A program made the position numbers and the translations under genes. Of a DNA stretch of 64,000 bases, positions 17,620 through 25,690 are shown piece by piece; positions within the stretch are counted from its first letter, which is position 1, and each line of letters opens with the position of its first letter. Origin of the DNA: Pseudogulbenkiania ferrooxidans 2002 (GTDB taxonomy: Bacteria; Pseudomonadota; Gammaproteobacteria; Burkholderiales; Chromobacteriaceae); the NCBI RefSeq assembly GCF_000174355.1, contig NZ_ACIS01000003.1:372001-436000 (forward strand). Direction: 5' to 3'. The notes below the pieces were generated by a model. The model saw only the letters and a program-made list of their open reading frames with translations. It did not search any database and was not told the DNA's origin.

Positions 17620-17723
17620 CCCTTGTGCGGCAACAGAAAAGGCGAGGTGAGGCGAGCTCGGAAAAGTGTTGTAACGGGTGTCTCAAAGCACCAGAAATGC
17701 CACCTGGGGCTTGTGCAAAAGGC

Positions 17724-17754
17724 AAAAAAAAAAAGCGCAACCGTTAGATTGCGC
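17724..17754 (-). terminator. Intrinsic terminator downstream of relA / candidate small RNA
   Basis: Minus-strand stem GCGCAA/TTGCGC (17754-17735) with an eight-base loop and a run of eleven T residues (17734-17724). Confidence 0.85.
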
Positions 17755-17876
17755 CAAGTTCCACCTAAGAAGGAGGATGGAGGAGACAACACCAAAACGC
17801 ACACGTTGCATGTAACGTCCTGATGCAGTACCGATTATCGGCACATGTGATCGATTACGCAAGTATTTTTTGTGCA
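17724..17876 (-). ncRNA. Candidate small RNA (or relA 3' UTR RNA) with an anti-Shine-Dalgarno loop
   Basis: Between the relA stop and the rplM promoter the minus strand carries a possible -10 (TATACT, 17886-17881), a stem-loop at 17818-17803 (ACGTT/AACGT), a C/U-rich stretch whose stem CCAUC/GGUGG (17780-17761) exposes CUCCUUCUUA, complementary to AAGGAG, and a terminator with an 11-U tail. Unpaired CU-rich anti-SD sequence plus a long U tail is typical of Hfq-bound small RNAs. The 5' end is uncertain and the -35 is poor, so it may instead be processed from the relA transcript. Confidence 0.4.
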
Positions 17877-17907
17877 GTGCAGTATAAATTTGCAACTGAC
17901 GTCTGAA

Positions 17908-20109
17908 TCACACTCGCCTCGCCTCAAGAATTCCTTGCAAATCAAGCACATGAGACAGGACACGGTTGATGTCGTTGACCTGCCGCACCTCGACAGTGAA
18001 ACGCATCCGCGCCTTGAGATCCTTGGAGAGCGTGTTCACGGCAATGACATTGAGCTTTTCCCGCGATAAGACGTCGGAAATATCGCGCAACAGGCCGTTG
18101 CGATCGTGCGCGATCACTTCTATGTCGATCGGGAACACGCTGGTCTTCTGCTCGCCCCAGTCGGCGGCGATCAGGCGCTCGGGGGCGTCCGCCGACAGCC
18201 GCTTGAGCGTGAGGCAATTGGCGCGATGGATGGAGATGCCGCGCCCCTTGGTGACGAAGCCGACCACGGCGTCGGGCGGCGCCGGCTTGCAGCAGCGCGC
18301 CAGTTGCGTCATCAGGTTGTCGATGCCTTCGATCAGGATGCCGCCGGCGTTGTGCCCGCCCTTGCTGCGCTTGACCAGGTCTTCCGGGGCGATGTCCGGC
18401 GGTGGCGGCGGGGCGAAGCTCTCGATCGCCTGGGCGACCGAGCGGATCGACAGCTCGCCGTGGCCGAGCGCGCCGTAGAGCTCGTCCATGCGCGCAAAAC
18501 CGAGTTTTTCGGCGAGCGCGGCCAGGTTGGGTTGCAGGTTGGGGTGGCGCGCCAGCTCTTTCTCGAACAGCTGTCGCCCGCTCTCGCGCACCGCGTCGGC
18601 GTTCTGCAACCGGATGTGCTGGCGGATCTTGGCGATGGCGCGATGGCTCTTGACCCAGCCTTCGTGCAGCCAGTTGACGCTGGGGCCGCCTTCCTTGGCC
18701 GCCAGGATCTCGACGCGCTGGCCGTTCTGCAGCGGCGTGGACAGCGGCACGATCTGCCCTTCCACCTTGGCGCCGCGGCAGCGATGGCCGAGGTCGGTAT
18801 GGATGGCGTAGGCGAAGTCGATCGCGGTGGCACCGCTGGGCAGCGCCAGCACCCGTCCGTTGGGAGTCAGCACGTAGATGGTGTCGGAGAACAGCTCGGT
18901 CTTGAAGGCGTCGGTCAGGCCGGAGCGGTCGGAAACCTCCTCGCGCCAGTCGAGCAGTTGCCGCAGCCAGGAGATTTTTTCCTCGTAGGCGGCATCGCCC
19001 TTGCCTCCCTCCTTGTAGCGCCAGTGCGCCGCCACGCCGAATTCGGCGTGTTCGTGCATGTCGAAAGTGCGGATCTGCACTTCGATGACGCGGTCTTCCG
19101 GGCCGATGACGGCGGTGTGCAGGCTGCGGTAGTCGTTGGCCTTGGGGTGCGAGATGTAGTCGTCGAACTCGCCCGGCACCGGTTGCCACATGCTGTGGAT
19201 CAGGCCCAGCACGGTGTAGCAGTCCTTGACCGATTCGACCAGCACGCGCACGGCGCGGATGTCGTACAGCTCGGAGAAGTCGAGGTTTTTCTTGCGCATC
19301 TTTTTCCAGATGGAATAGATGTGCTTGGGCCGGCCGGCCACCTCGCCGTTGACGCCGGCAGCGCGCAGTTCACCACGCAGGGTGTCGAGCACGCGCGCGA
19401 TGTAGTCGATGCGGCCGAGGCGGCGCTCATCGAGCAGTTTGGCGATTTTCTTGTAATTTTCCGGCTCGATATGGCGGAATGCCAGATCTTCCAGTTCCCA
19501 CTTGATCTGCCACACGCCGAGACGGTTGGCCAGCGGGGCGAACACGTCCATGGTTTCCTGGGCGATGGCGCGGCGCACCGGTTCGGGGCACTCGGTCAGG
19601 TAGTGCATGGTCTGAGTGCGCCAGGCCAGCTTGATCAGCACCACGCGGATATCGGCCACCATGGCGAGCAGCATCTTGCGCATGGTCTCGGCCTGGCGCG
19701 CGCGCTCCTCCGGGGTGTCGAGCTTGTCGATGCGGGCGATCTCGGTGAGCCTGCGCACGCGGTTGACGCCATCCACCAGCACCACAACGGTGGGGTTGAA
19801 CTCGTTCGTCATCCATTCGTGCCAGTCTTCGCGGAAATCCGGCACGGCGAACAGCAGCGTGGCGACCACGGCGTCGGTCAGCAGGTCGAGATCGGCGACG
19901 ATGGCAGCGGCCGATACGGCGTGACTGAACACGTCCTCGCCGGTCTGGGTCAGGCGCTTGCCGGCGTACAGCTCGCGCGCGCAGTTGAAGGCGCGGGCCA
20001 GCGCACTGCGGTCGGCCTCGTTTTGCGAGGCGGAAAGGTGCTCGAGCCAGCGCTGCGGATCGGCGGCACCAGCCAGGGTATCGGCTACGGAACGGACTAC
20101 GGAAACCAT
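17908..20109 (-). CDS. relA: GTP pyrophosphokinase RelA ((p)ppGpp synthetase I)
   Basis: Ribosome-associated synthesis of (p)ppGpp during amino acid starvation. The 733-aa product has a degenerate hydrolase domain (LLFAVPD where active SpoT enzymes have the HD pair), the synthetase domain (RPKHIYSIWKKM, YDIRAVRVLV and the acidic EFDDYI motif followed by HPKANDYRSLHTAV), a TGS domain (TIYVLTPNGRVLALPSGATA), the zinc-finger-like ARCCKPAPPD and a C-terminal ACT domain. Loss of HD residues and the ExDD motif mark it as synthetase-only RelA, not SpoT. mutY lies 62 bases upstream on the same strand. Confidence 0.95.
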   Translation of the reverse strand: MVSVVRSVADTLAGAADPQRWLEHLSASQNEADRSALARAFNCARELYAGKRLTQTGEDVFSHAVSAAAIVADLDLLTDAVVATLLFAVPDFREDWHEWMTNEFNPTVVVLVDGVNRVRRLTEIARIDKLDTPEERARQAETMRKMLLAMVADIRVVLIKLAWRTQTMHYLTECPEPVRRAIAQETMDVFAPLANRLGVWQIKWELEDLAFRHIEPENYKKIAKLLDERRLGRIDYIARVLDTLRGELRAAGVNGEVAGRPKHIYSIWKKMRKKNLDFSELYDIRAVRVLVESVKDCYTVLGLIHSMWQPVPGEFDDYISHPKANDYRSLHTAVIGPEDRVIEVQIRTFDMHEHAEFGVAAHWRYKEGGKGDAAYEEKISWLRQLLDWREEVSDRSGLTDAFKTELFSDTIYVLTPNGRVLALPSGATAIDFAYAIHTDLGHRCRGAKVEGQIVPLSTPLQNGQRVEILAAKEGGPSVNWLHEGWVKSHRAIAKIRQHIRLQNADAVRESGRQLFEKELARHPNLQPNLAALAEKLGFARMDELYGALGHGELSIRSVAQAIESFAPPPPPDIAPEDLVKRSKGGHNAGGILIEGIDNLMTQLARCCKPAPPDAVVGFVTKGRGISIHRANCLTLKRLSADAPERLIAADWGEQKTSVFPIDIEVIAHDRNGLLRDISDVLSREKLNVIAVNTLSKDLKARMRFTVEVRQVNDINRVLSHVLDLQGILEARRV

Positions 20110-20171
20110 GATTCTCTATTCTCGTGACGGCCGCTTGGCCGTCCTCTTCGTCAACATCGCACGCTGAAGGT

Positions 20172-21212
20172 TCAGCGCTCTTCGGCCAACCTGTGCAGCA
20201 GCCGGCGCACCGGGGCCGGCACCCCGGCATCGGGAGCCTCGTCCAGCGCCAGCCAGCTGCCGTTTTCTTCCTTCGCCACGCGTCCGTCCAGAGCCTCCAG
20301 CCGCAACGGCTGCGGGGTGATGATCAGCCGGAAATGCGAAAATACGTGTTCCAACTCGGGCCAGGCCGGCAACAGGTCGCCCGGGCCGCGCTCGCGCCGC
20401 CATGCCTCGACGGCCTCGGAAGTCTCGAACTCCGGCAGCGACAGCAAGCCGCCCCAGATGCCGCTGGGCGGACGCCGCTCCAGCCAGACGCGGTTCTGGT
20501 GCACGGCCAGCAGCATCACGGTACGCCGCGTCGGCACCACTTTCTTCGGCCGGCGCGCCGGCAGCTCGGCGCAGCGCCCGTCGCGCGCGGCGACGCAGCG
20601 ATCGACCATCGGACAGACGGTACAGGCCGGCTTGCTGCGGGTACAGACGGTAGCGCCCAGATCCATCATGCCTTGGGTATAGGCGGTCATGCCTTGATTT
20701 GGCAGCAGCGATTCGGCCAGGACCCACAACTGCTGTTCGACCTTCTTCTCTCCGGGAAAGCCCTCGACGCCAAAGCAGCGCGTCAGTACGCGCTTGACGT
20801 TGCCGTCGAGGATGGCCTCGCGCTGGCCGAAAGCGAAGGCGGCGACCGCCGCCGCGGTGGAGCGGCCGATACCGGGCAGACGCTCGATCTGGTTGCGCTC
20901 CTGCGGGAATTGCCCGCCGAACTCGCTCATCACCATGCCCGCGGCCTTATGCAGATTCCGTGCCCGGGTGTAGTAGCCGAGGCCGCTCCACAGGGTCAGC
21001 ACGTCGTCGAGCGGCGCAACAGCCAAACTGGCGACGTCGGGAAAACGCGCGAGAAAACGTGCGTAATACCCCAGCACCGTGCTCACCTGGGTCTGCTGCA
21101 GCATGATTTCCGACAGCCATACCCGGTAGGGATCGCTCACCTGCCACGGCAGTCCGTGCCGTCCGTGAGTTTGCTGCCAGGCGATCAGGCGCTCGGCGAA
21201 GGCGCTTTCCAT
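20172..21212 (-). CDS. mutY: A/G-specific adenine glycosylase MutY
   Basis: Removes adenine mispaired with 8-oxoguanine. The 346-aa product starts MESAFAERLIAWQQTHGRHG, has the helix-hairpin-helix LPGIGRSTAAAVAAFAFG followed by the catalytic Asp in AILDGNVKRVL, the iron-sulfur loop CTRSKPACTVCPMVDRC, and a C-terminal NUDIX-like 8-oxoG recognition domain. The frame continues open upstream, but that extension is antisense to the methyltransferase gene and is not coding; AGGA precedes the chosen ATG. Confidence 0.96.
   Translation of the reverse strand: MESAFAERLIAWQQTHGRHGLPWQVSDPYRVWLSEIMLQQTQVSTVLGYYARFLARFPDVASLAVAPLDDVLTLWSGLGYYTRARNLHKAAGMVMSEFGGQFPQERNQIERLPGIGRSTAAAVAAFAFGQREAILDGNVKRVLTRCFGVEGFPGEKKVEQQLWVLAESLLPNQGMTAYTQGMMDLGATVCTRSKPACTVCPMVDRCVAARDGRCAELPARRPKKVVPTRRTVMLLAVHQNRVWLERRPPSGIWGGLLSLPEFETSEAVEAWRRERGPGDLLPAWPELEHVFSHFRLIITPQPLRLEALDGRVAKEENGSWLALDEAPDAGVPAPVRRLLHRLAEER
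20181..20190 (+). repeat. TTCGGCCAAC motif copy
   Basis: Exact 10-mer at the 3' end of mutY, extended to TTCGGCCAACCT; the coding strand reads TTG GCC GAA (Leu-Ala-Glu). Confidence 0.7.
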
Positions 21213-21359
21213 GCTGCTTTTCCTGCTGAGAAACGAACCGGACATGGTACTGCAAAGCCCTGACGCGACCAAGACGCCGCGCGGCATTGGGCATGGGAAT
21301 TCCAAGCGCCGCCGGGCGATCTGGCTTAAAATAGGGGATTGATTTTCACGAGATGTTCC

Positions 21360-23894
21360 ATGTCCAGCTTCCGCTCCCGCCAACGCGCCAACGTACGCCG
21401 CGACCAGACCCACCGCGACCGCCAGGCTCAAGCCGCTCCCACGACCGGCAATGACGCCCCGGCCGGCAAGCCGCCGCGCCAGGAAGAGCGCCGGCATTTC
21501 GACCGGAAGCCGGACAGCCGGCCGCATGGCCAGGGCAAGCCGCCGCGTCGCGAAGGCGAAGGCTTCGGTCAGCAGGAGCGCCGCCAGTTCGGCGACAAGC
21601 CGCGCTTCGGCCAACCGCGTCAACAGGGCGAGGGGCAGGAACGTCGTCCGGGGCCGCGCCGCGAGGGCGAAGGCTTCGGCCAGCAGGAGCGCCGCCAGTT
21701 CGGCGACAAGCCGCGCTTCGGCCAACCGCGTCAGCAAGGCGAGGGGCAGGAACGTCGTCCGGGACCGCGCCGCGAAGGCGAAGGCTTCGGCCAGCAGGAG
21801 CGCCGCCAGTTCGGCGACAAGCCGCGCTTCGGCCAAGCGCGCCAGCAGGGCGAGGGGCAGGAACGCCGTCCGGGACCGCGCCGTGAGGGCGAAGGCTTCG
21901 GTCAGCAGGAGCGCCGCCCGATCGGCGACAAGCCGCGCTTCGGCCAAGCGCGCCAGCAGGGCGAGGGGCAGGAACGCCGTCCGGGACCGCGCCGTGAGGG
22001 CGAAGGCTTCGGTCAGCAGGAGCGCCGCCCGATCGGCGACAAGCCGCGCTTCGGCCAACCGCGCCAGCAGGGCGAGGGGCAGGAACAGGGCTTCGACCGC
22101 AACAAGCGCCATTACGGCCAGTCGCGCAAGGACAGCGCCGCGTTCGGCAAGAACGAACCGCGCGATACCGCCGAACAGCCGCGTTCCGGCCCATCCCGCG
22201 CCCAAGGGGAATGGCAGGAGCGTCGCCCCGCGCCGCGCCGTGAAGATGAAAGCTTTGCCAAGCACGGCAAACGCCAAGGCGACGAGCCGCCGCGTTTCGG
22301 TCGCGACCGCTCCGATCAGCCACGCCGCCACGAAGCGGACAGCCGCCAGGAAGACGAGGCGCTGCCGTTCACGCCGAGCCCGACCGGAGCCAGAAAGCCG
22401 ACCTTCATCAGCCGGCCGAAGGAGCAGGACGATCAGACCGCCAGCCCGGCCCCGCACCGCGAAGATGATCGGCCGGCGCCGCCGGCGCGCCACGAGTCGC
22501 GCCCCCGTTACGATGCCGGTCGCCGCGAAACCGAAGCCAGTGACGACACCCCGCTGTTCACCCCGAGCCCGACCGGCGCCAAAAAGCCCAGCTTCATCAA
22601 GCGCGCCGGCGACGCCGAAGCGCGCCCGGCGGCACGCGAAAGCCGCGCGACGCCGTTTGCCGGCGGAGTGCGCCCGGAAGGCCCGCGCCAGCCGGCTCCC
22701 AGCGCCCCGCTGACGGTCGGCCGCAAGGTCCAGCTGTCGCTGTTCGCCCCCTGCCCGCGCGGCCTCGAAGAGGTGCTCGCTGGCGAACTGACGGCTCTGG
22801 GAGCGCAGCATATCCAGCCGACCGATGGTGGGGTCGGCTTCAGCGGCGACGCCAGCATGATGATGCGCGCCAACCTGCACAGCCGCACCGCCAGCCGTGT
22901 GCTGATGCTGGTGGCCGAAGGCAGCTACGCCTCCGAGCACGACGTCAACCAGCTGGCGATGCAGGTGGACTGGCCGCGCTTCTTCGACGTCAGCCGCACC
23001 ATCAAGCTCAAGACCGACGGCGTCGGCTCGCAGGTGCGTAGCCTCGATTTCGTCTCGCTGACGGTGAAGGACGCCATCTGCGACCGCTTCCGCCAGTCCG
23101 GCCTCGGCCGCCCCTCGGTCGACACCCGCACCCCCGACGTGCGCGTGCAGGTGTTCCTGACCCCGGACACCGCCAAGATCTACCTCGACACCAGCGGCGA
23201 GCCGCTGTTCAAGCGCGGCTGGCGCGAGGAGACCGGCGAGGCGCCGCTGCGCGAGAACCTCGCCGCCGGCATCCTGTTACTGGCCGGCTACGACGGCAGC
23301 CAGCCCCTCATCGACCCGATGTGCGGCAGCGGCACCTTCCTCGTGGAAGCCGCCGACATCGCGCTCCAGCGCGCGCCGGGCCGCAACCGCCGCTTCGCCT
23401 TCCAGCGTCTGCGCGACTTCGATTCGGTCGCGTGGGAAGCACTGCAGCTCGACGCCAGGTTGGCCGAACAACCGCTCGCCCCACTTGCAATCCACGGCTC
23501 CGACCGCGACGCCGCGATGACCGCGATTGCCCGTCACAACCTGCAGGCCGCCGGCCTGGCGGAGGCCGTCACGCTCAAGACCAGCGACGTGCTCGACATC
23601 CGCCCGGAAGGCGAGAACGGTCTGATCGTCAGCAACCCGCCCTACGGCGTACGCCTCGACGAGCAGGACGCGCTGGCCGCGCTCTACCCGCAGCTGGGCG
23701 ACTGGCTCAAGCAGCACTTCGCCGGCTGGACCGCGTACTTCTTCACCGGCGACCTGCGCCTGGCCAAGCTGATCCGCCTCGAGGTGAAACGCCGCGTGCC
23801 GCTCTATAACGGTGCCCTGGAATGCCGCCTGTTCGCCATCCCGCTGGTGGCCGGCAGCGCGCGCCGCGACAAGGGCGACGAACACGCCGGCTGA
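21360..23894 (+). CDS. THUMP-domain RNA (guanine-N2) methyltransferase with long repetitive N-terminus
   Basis: The C-terminal 390 residues match the RlmL-type 23S rRNA guanine-N2 methyltransferases: a THUMP region from about 453 (SLFAPCPRGLEEVLAGEL), the SAM motif DPMCGSGTFLVEAADIAL near 652 and the catalytic SNPPYGVRL near 759. The first 450 residues are an added low-complexity, highly charged Arg/Gln/Gly-rich segment with five tandem 37-residue units (about 63-243), further degenerate Arg-rich sequence and two copies of FTPSPTGAxKPxFI near 337 and 400. Relatives are usually about 380-400 aa. Such tails resemble RNA-binding disordered regions. ATG 21360 is preferred over TTG 21339. A terminator follows. 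Confidence 0.9.
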   Translation: MSSFRSRQRANVRRDQTHRDRQAQAAPTTGNDAPAGKPPRQEERRHFDRKPDSRPHGQGKPPRREGEGFGQQERRQFGDKPRFGQPRQQGEGQERRPGPRREGEGFGQQERRQFGDKPRFGQPRQQGEGQERRPGPRREGEGFGQQERRQFGDKPRFGQARQQGEGQERRPGPRREGEGFGQQERRPIGDKPRFGQARQQGEGQERRPGPRREGEGFGQQERRPIGDKPRFGQPRQQGEGQEQGFDRNKRHYGQSRKDSAAFGKNEPRDTAEQPRSGPSRAQGEWQERRPAPRREDESFAKHGKRQGDEPPRFGRDRSDQPRRHEADSRQEDEALPFTPSPTGARKPTFISRPKEQDDQTASPAPHREDDRPAPPARHESRPRYDAGRRETEASDDTPLFTPSPTGAKKPSFIKRAGDAEARPAARESRATPFAGGVRPEGPRQPAPSAPLTVGRKVQLSLFAPCPRGLEEVLAGELTALGAQHIQPTDGGVGFSGDASMMMRANLHSRTASRVLMLVAEGSYASEHDVNQLAMQVDWPRFFDVSRTIKLKTDGVGSQVRSLDFVSLTVKDAICDRFRQSGLGRPSVDTRTPDVRVQVFLTPDTAKIYLDTSGEPLFKRGWREETGEAPLRENLAAGILLLAGYDGSQPLIDPMCGSGTFLVEAADIALQRAPGRNRRFAFQRLRDFDSVAWEALQLDARLAEQPLAPLAIHGSDRDAAMTAIARHNLQAAGLAEAVTLKTSDVLDIRPEGENGLIVSNPPYGVRLDEQDALAALYPQLGDWLKQHFAGWTAYFFTGDLRLAKLIRLEVKRRVPLYNGALECRLFAIPLVAGSARRDKGDEHAG
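21546..22088 (+). repeat. Five tandem in-frame 111-bp repeats
   Basis: Units start at 21546, 21657, 21768, 21879 and 21990. Each encodes 37 residues of the pattern REGEGFGQQERRxxGDKPRF followed by GQxRQQGEGQERRPGP. Units differ by few bases, units 3-5 most alike, suggesting recent expansion. Copies of TTCGGCCAAC occur here at 21606, 21717 and 22050; two units have TTCGGCCAAG instead. Confidence 0.95.
23459..23468 (-). repeat. TTCGGCCAAC motif copy
   Basis: Exact 10-mer, reading TTCGGCCAACCTGG on the minus strand; on the coding (plus) strand it is TTG GCC GAA (Leu-Ala-Glu) in the methyltransferase gene. Confidence 0.7.
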
Positions 23895-23915
23895 GCCAGC
23901 CCCGCCCGCCCTCGC

Positions 23916-23945
23916 AACCGCCATCGTCGTGCCGACATGGCGGTT
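23916..23945 (+). terminator. Intrinsic terminator after the methyltransferase gene
   Basis: Stem AACCGCCAT/ATGGCGGTT around an inner hairpin (GTCG/CGAC), followed by TTTGTTTT. Confidence 0.8.
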
Positions 23946-24144
23946 TTGTTTTGGGCGGCACCCGCGCGTTGCCGGCGGCGGCGGGATGGTCTTTACTTCT
24001 AGCAGGGTGCCTCTCGTCCCGGCCGCACCGTGCTTTCACGCCAGTACCTCCCTGCCGGCGTTTCGTTCACGCCGGATGACGCACGGCAACGTATCGATGC
24101 CGATTGGGAATGGCAGCCATTCTGTTTCGTTAGGGATTTCGCCA

Positions 24145-24181
24145 ATTAGCCGACGCTAATGTGCCTGCTACGATCGTCGTA
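24145..24181. promoter_or_regulatory. Two adjacent dyads upstream of dctA, candidate operators
   Basis: ATTAGC-CGAC-GCTAAT (24145-24160) and TACGA-TCG-TCGTA (24169-24181) lie 75-110 bases before dctA. They look like regulator binding sites. The regulator is unknown. Confidence 0.4.
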
Positions 24182-24255
24182 TGGTCGTGCCACACCTCAC
24201 CGAGCCCCGGCCACGACCTTCACATACGATATCGTTGATTGCGACAGGGAATGAC

Positions 24256-25599
24256 ATGAAGAAACCGTTCTACACCCGTCTGTACTTCCAAGTGCTGCTG
24301 GCGATTGCCATCGGCGTCACGCTGGGTGCCGTGGCACCGGATTTCGCCGCCAAGATGAAGCCGCTGGGCGACGCCTTCGTCAAGCTGATCAAGATGATGA
24401 TCGCCCCGATCATCTTCACCACCGTGGTGGTCGGCATCGCCAAGATGGGCGACATGAAGGAAGTCGGCCGCGTCGGCGGCAAGGCCTTGCTGTACTTCGA
24501 AGTGGTGACCACGCTGGCGCTGGTGATCGGCCTGGTGGTGGTCAACGTGCTCAAGCCGGGTGCCGGTCTCAACATCGACCCGTCCACGCTGGACTCGGCC
24601 GCCGTGGCCAAGTACGCCGCCGGCGCCAAGTCGATGAACACCATCGACTTCTTCATGAACATCATCCCGCATAGCGTGGTATCGGCCTTTGCCGAAGGCG
24701 ATATCCTGCAGGTGCTGCTGTTCTCGGTGCTGATGGGCGCCGCGCTGTCGGCCATGGGTGAAAAGGGCAAACCGCTGGTGAGCATTCTCGATGAATTCTC
24801 CCACTCCATGTTCCACATCATCGGCATGATCATGAAGCTGGCCCCGATCGGAGCCTTCGGCGCCATGGCGTTCACCATCGGCAAGTACGGCGTGGGTTCG
24901 CTCAAGCAGCTGAGCTACCTGATGCTGTGCGTGTACCTGACCTGCGCCGCCTTCGTCTTCATCGTGCTGGGCACCATCGCCAAGCTGACCGGCTTCAGCC
25001 TGTGGAAATTCCTCGCCTACATCAAGGAAGAGCTGATCCTGGTGCTGGGCACCTCGTCGTCCGAATCGGCGCTGCCGCGCATGATGACCAAGATGGAAAA
25101 CCTCGGCTGCGCCAAGCCGGTGGTGGGTATGGTGATCCCGACCGGTTACTCGTTCAACCTGGACGGCACCTCGATCTACCTGACCATGGCGGCCATCTTC
25201 ATCGCCCAGGCGGTGAACGTGGACCTGACGCTGGGCGAGGAGCTGGGCCTGCTGGGCGTGCTGCTGCTGACCTCCAAGGGGGCCGCGGCCGTGACCGGCG
25301 GCGGCTTCATCACGCTGGCCGCGACCCTGGCCACCCTGCACGGCAAGCTGCCGGTGGAAGGCCTGGCGCTGCTCCTGGGGGTAGACCGCTTCATGTCCGA
25401 AGCCCGCGCCATCACCAACCTGATCGGTAACGGCGTGGCCACCGTGGTGGTCGCCAAGTGGGAAAACGCGCTCGACGTGGAACGCATGAACCGCGTGCTG
25501 AACGGCGAGACCGTGGAAGAAGCCGACGAGCCGGAAGCCGTTGCGGAGCAAGGGCTGGACACCGTGGTACTGACCACCAAGCCGGGCGTCAACGCCTGA
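24256..25599 (+). CDS. dctA: C4-dicarboxylate transporter DctA (DAACS family)
   Basis: Sodium- or proton-coupled uptake of succinate, fumarate and malate across the inner membrane. The 447-aa product starts [20 protein letters not shown] and has about eight membrane segments, the re-entrant loop serine motif [14 protein letters not shown], the substrate-site [16 protein letters not shown] and [20 protein letters not shown]. This fits DctA better than glutamate carriers of the same family. AGGGA lies about 7 bases before the ATG; a longer reading from 24181 has no support. The neighbouring phenylalanine pathway ends in fumarate, but no direct link is implied. Confidence 0.93.
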   Translation: MKKPFYTRLYFQVLLAIAIGVTLGAVAPDFAAKMKPLGDAFVKLIKMMIAPIIFTTVVVGIAKMGDMKEVGRVGGKALLYFEVVTTLALVIGLVVVNVLKPGAGLNIDPSTLDSAAVAKYAAGAKSMNTIDFFMNIIPHSVVSAFAEGDILQVLLFSVLMGAALSAMGEKGKPLVSILDEFSHSMFHIIGMIMKLAPIGAFGAMAFTIGKYGVGSLKQLSYLMLCVYLTCAAFVFIVLGTIAKLTGFSLWKFLAYIKEELILVLGTSSSESALPRMMTKMENLGCAKPVVGMVIPTGYSFNLDGTSIYLTMAAIFIAQAVNVDLTLGEELGLLGVLLLTSKGAAAVTGGGFITLAATLATLHGKLPVEGLALLLGVDRFMSEARAITNLIGNGVATVVVAKWENALDVERMNRVLNGETVEEADEPEAVAEQGLDTVVLTTKPGVNA

Positions 25600-25620
25600 A
25601 GCAGATTCCTTGTCCGCTCA

Positions 25621-25646
25621 AAACCCCGTCACACGTGACGGGGTTT
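25621..25646. terminator. Terminator after dctA
   Basis: Stem AAACCCCGTCAC/GTGACGGGGTTT with T7 on the plus strand; four T residues on the minus strand mean it can also serve the convergent transporter gene. Confidence 0.85.
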
Positions 25647-25690
25647 TTTTATTGCCGGCGGGCAGGCCCGTCGAGCGAGATCACGCCGGC

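Larger units (their letters stand above)
17620..17907. other. Intergenic region between relA and rplM
   Basis: This gap (353 bases in all from rplM to relA, including the promoter above) holds a strong minus-strand terminator and a candidate small RNA, listed separately. The rest, 17620-17720, shows nothing recognisable. Confidence 0.5.
23895..24255. other. Intergenic region upstream of dctA
   Basis: 361 bases holding a terminator (23916-23945) and, closer to dctA, two dyads at 24145-24160 and 24169-24181, listed separately. Nothing recognisable lies at 23960-24140. Confidence 0.5.

Noticed and set aside
17623-17823. Small plus-strand reading frames using the AAGGAGGATGG sequence as a ribosome site
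   Set aside because: The AAGGAGG would serve only a 12-codon peptide beginning at 17777. The minus-strand hairpin and U-tract give a better explanation as an RNA element.
18106-20127. A 673-codon plus-strand open frame opposite relA
   Set aside because: Antisense to relA, whose domains are complete on the minus strand; no recognisable domain in the plus-strand translation.
21213-22940. Very long minus-strand open frame extending mutY upstream to about 920 residues
   Set aside because: The extension is antisense to the methyltransferase gene and its 111-bp repeats, is low-complexity Ala/Leu/Arg sequence, and MutY homology begins at the ATG at 21212, which has its own ribosome site.
24181-24255. 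An upstream start for dctA adding 25 residues
   Set aside because: The added sequence ([15 protein letters not shown]) does not fit the transporter N-terminus, and AGGGA is placed for the ATG at 24256.
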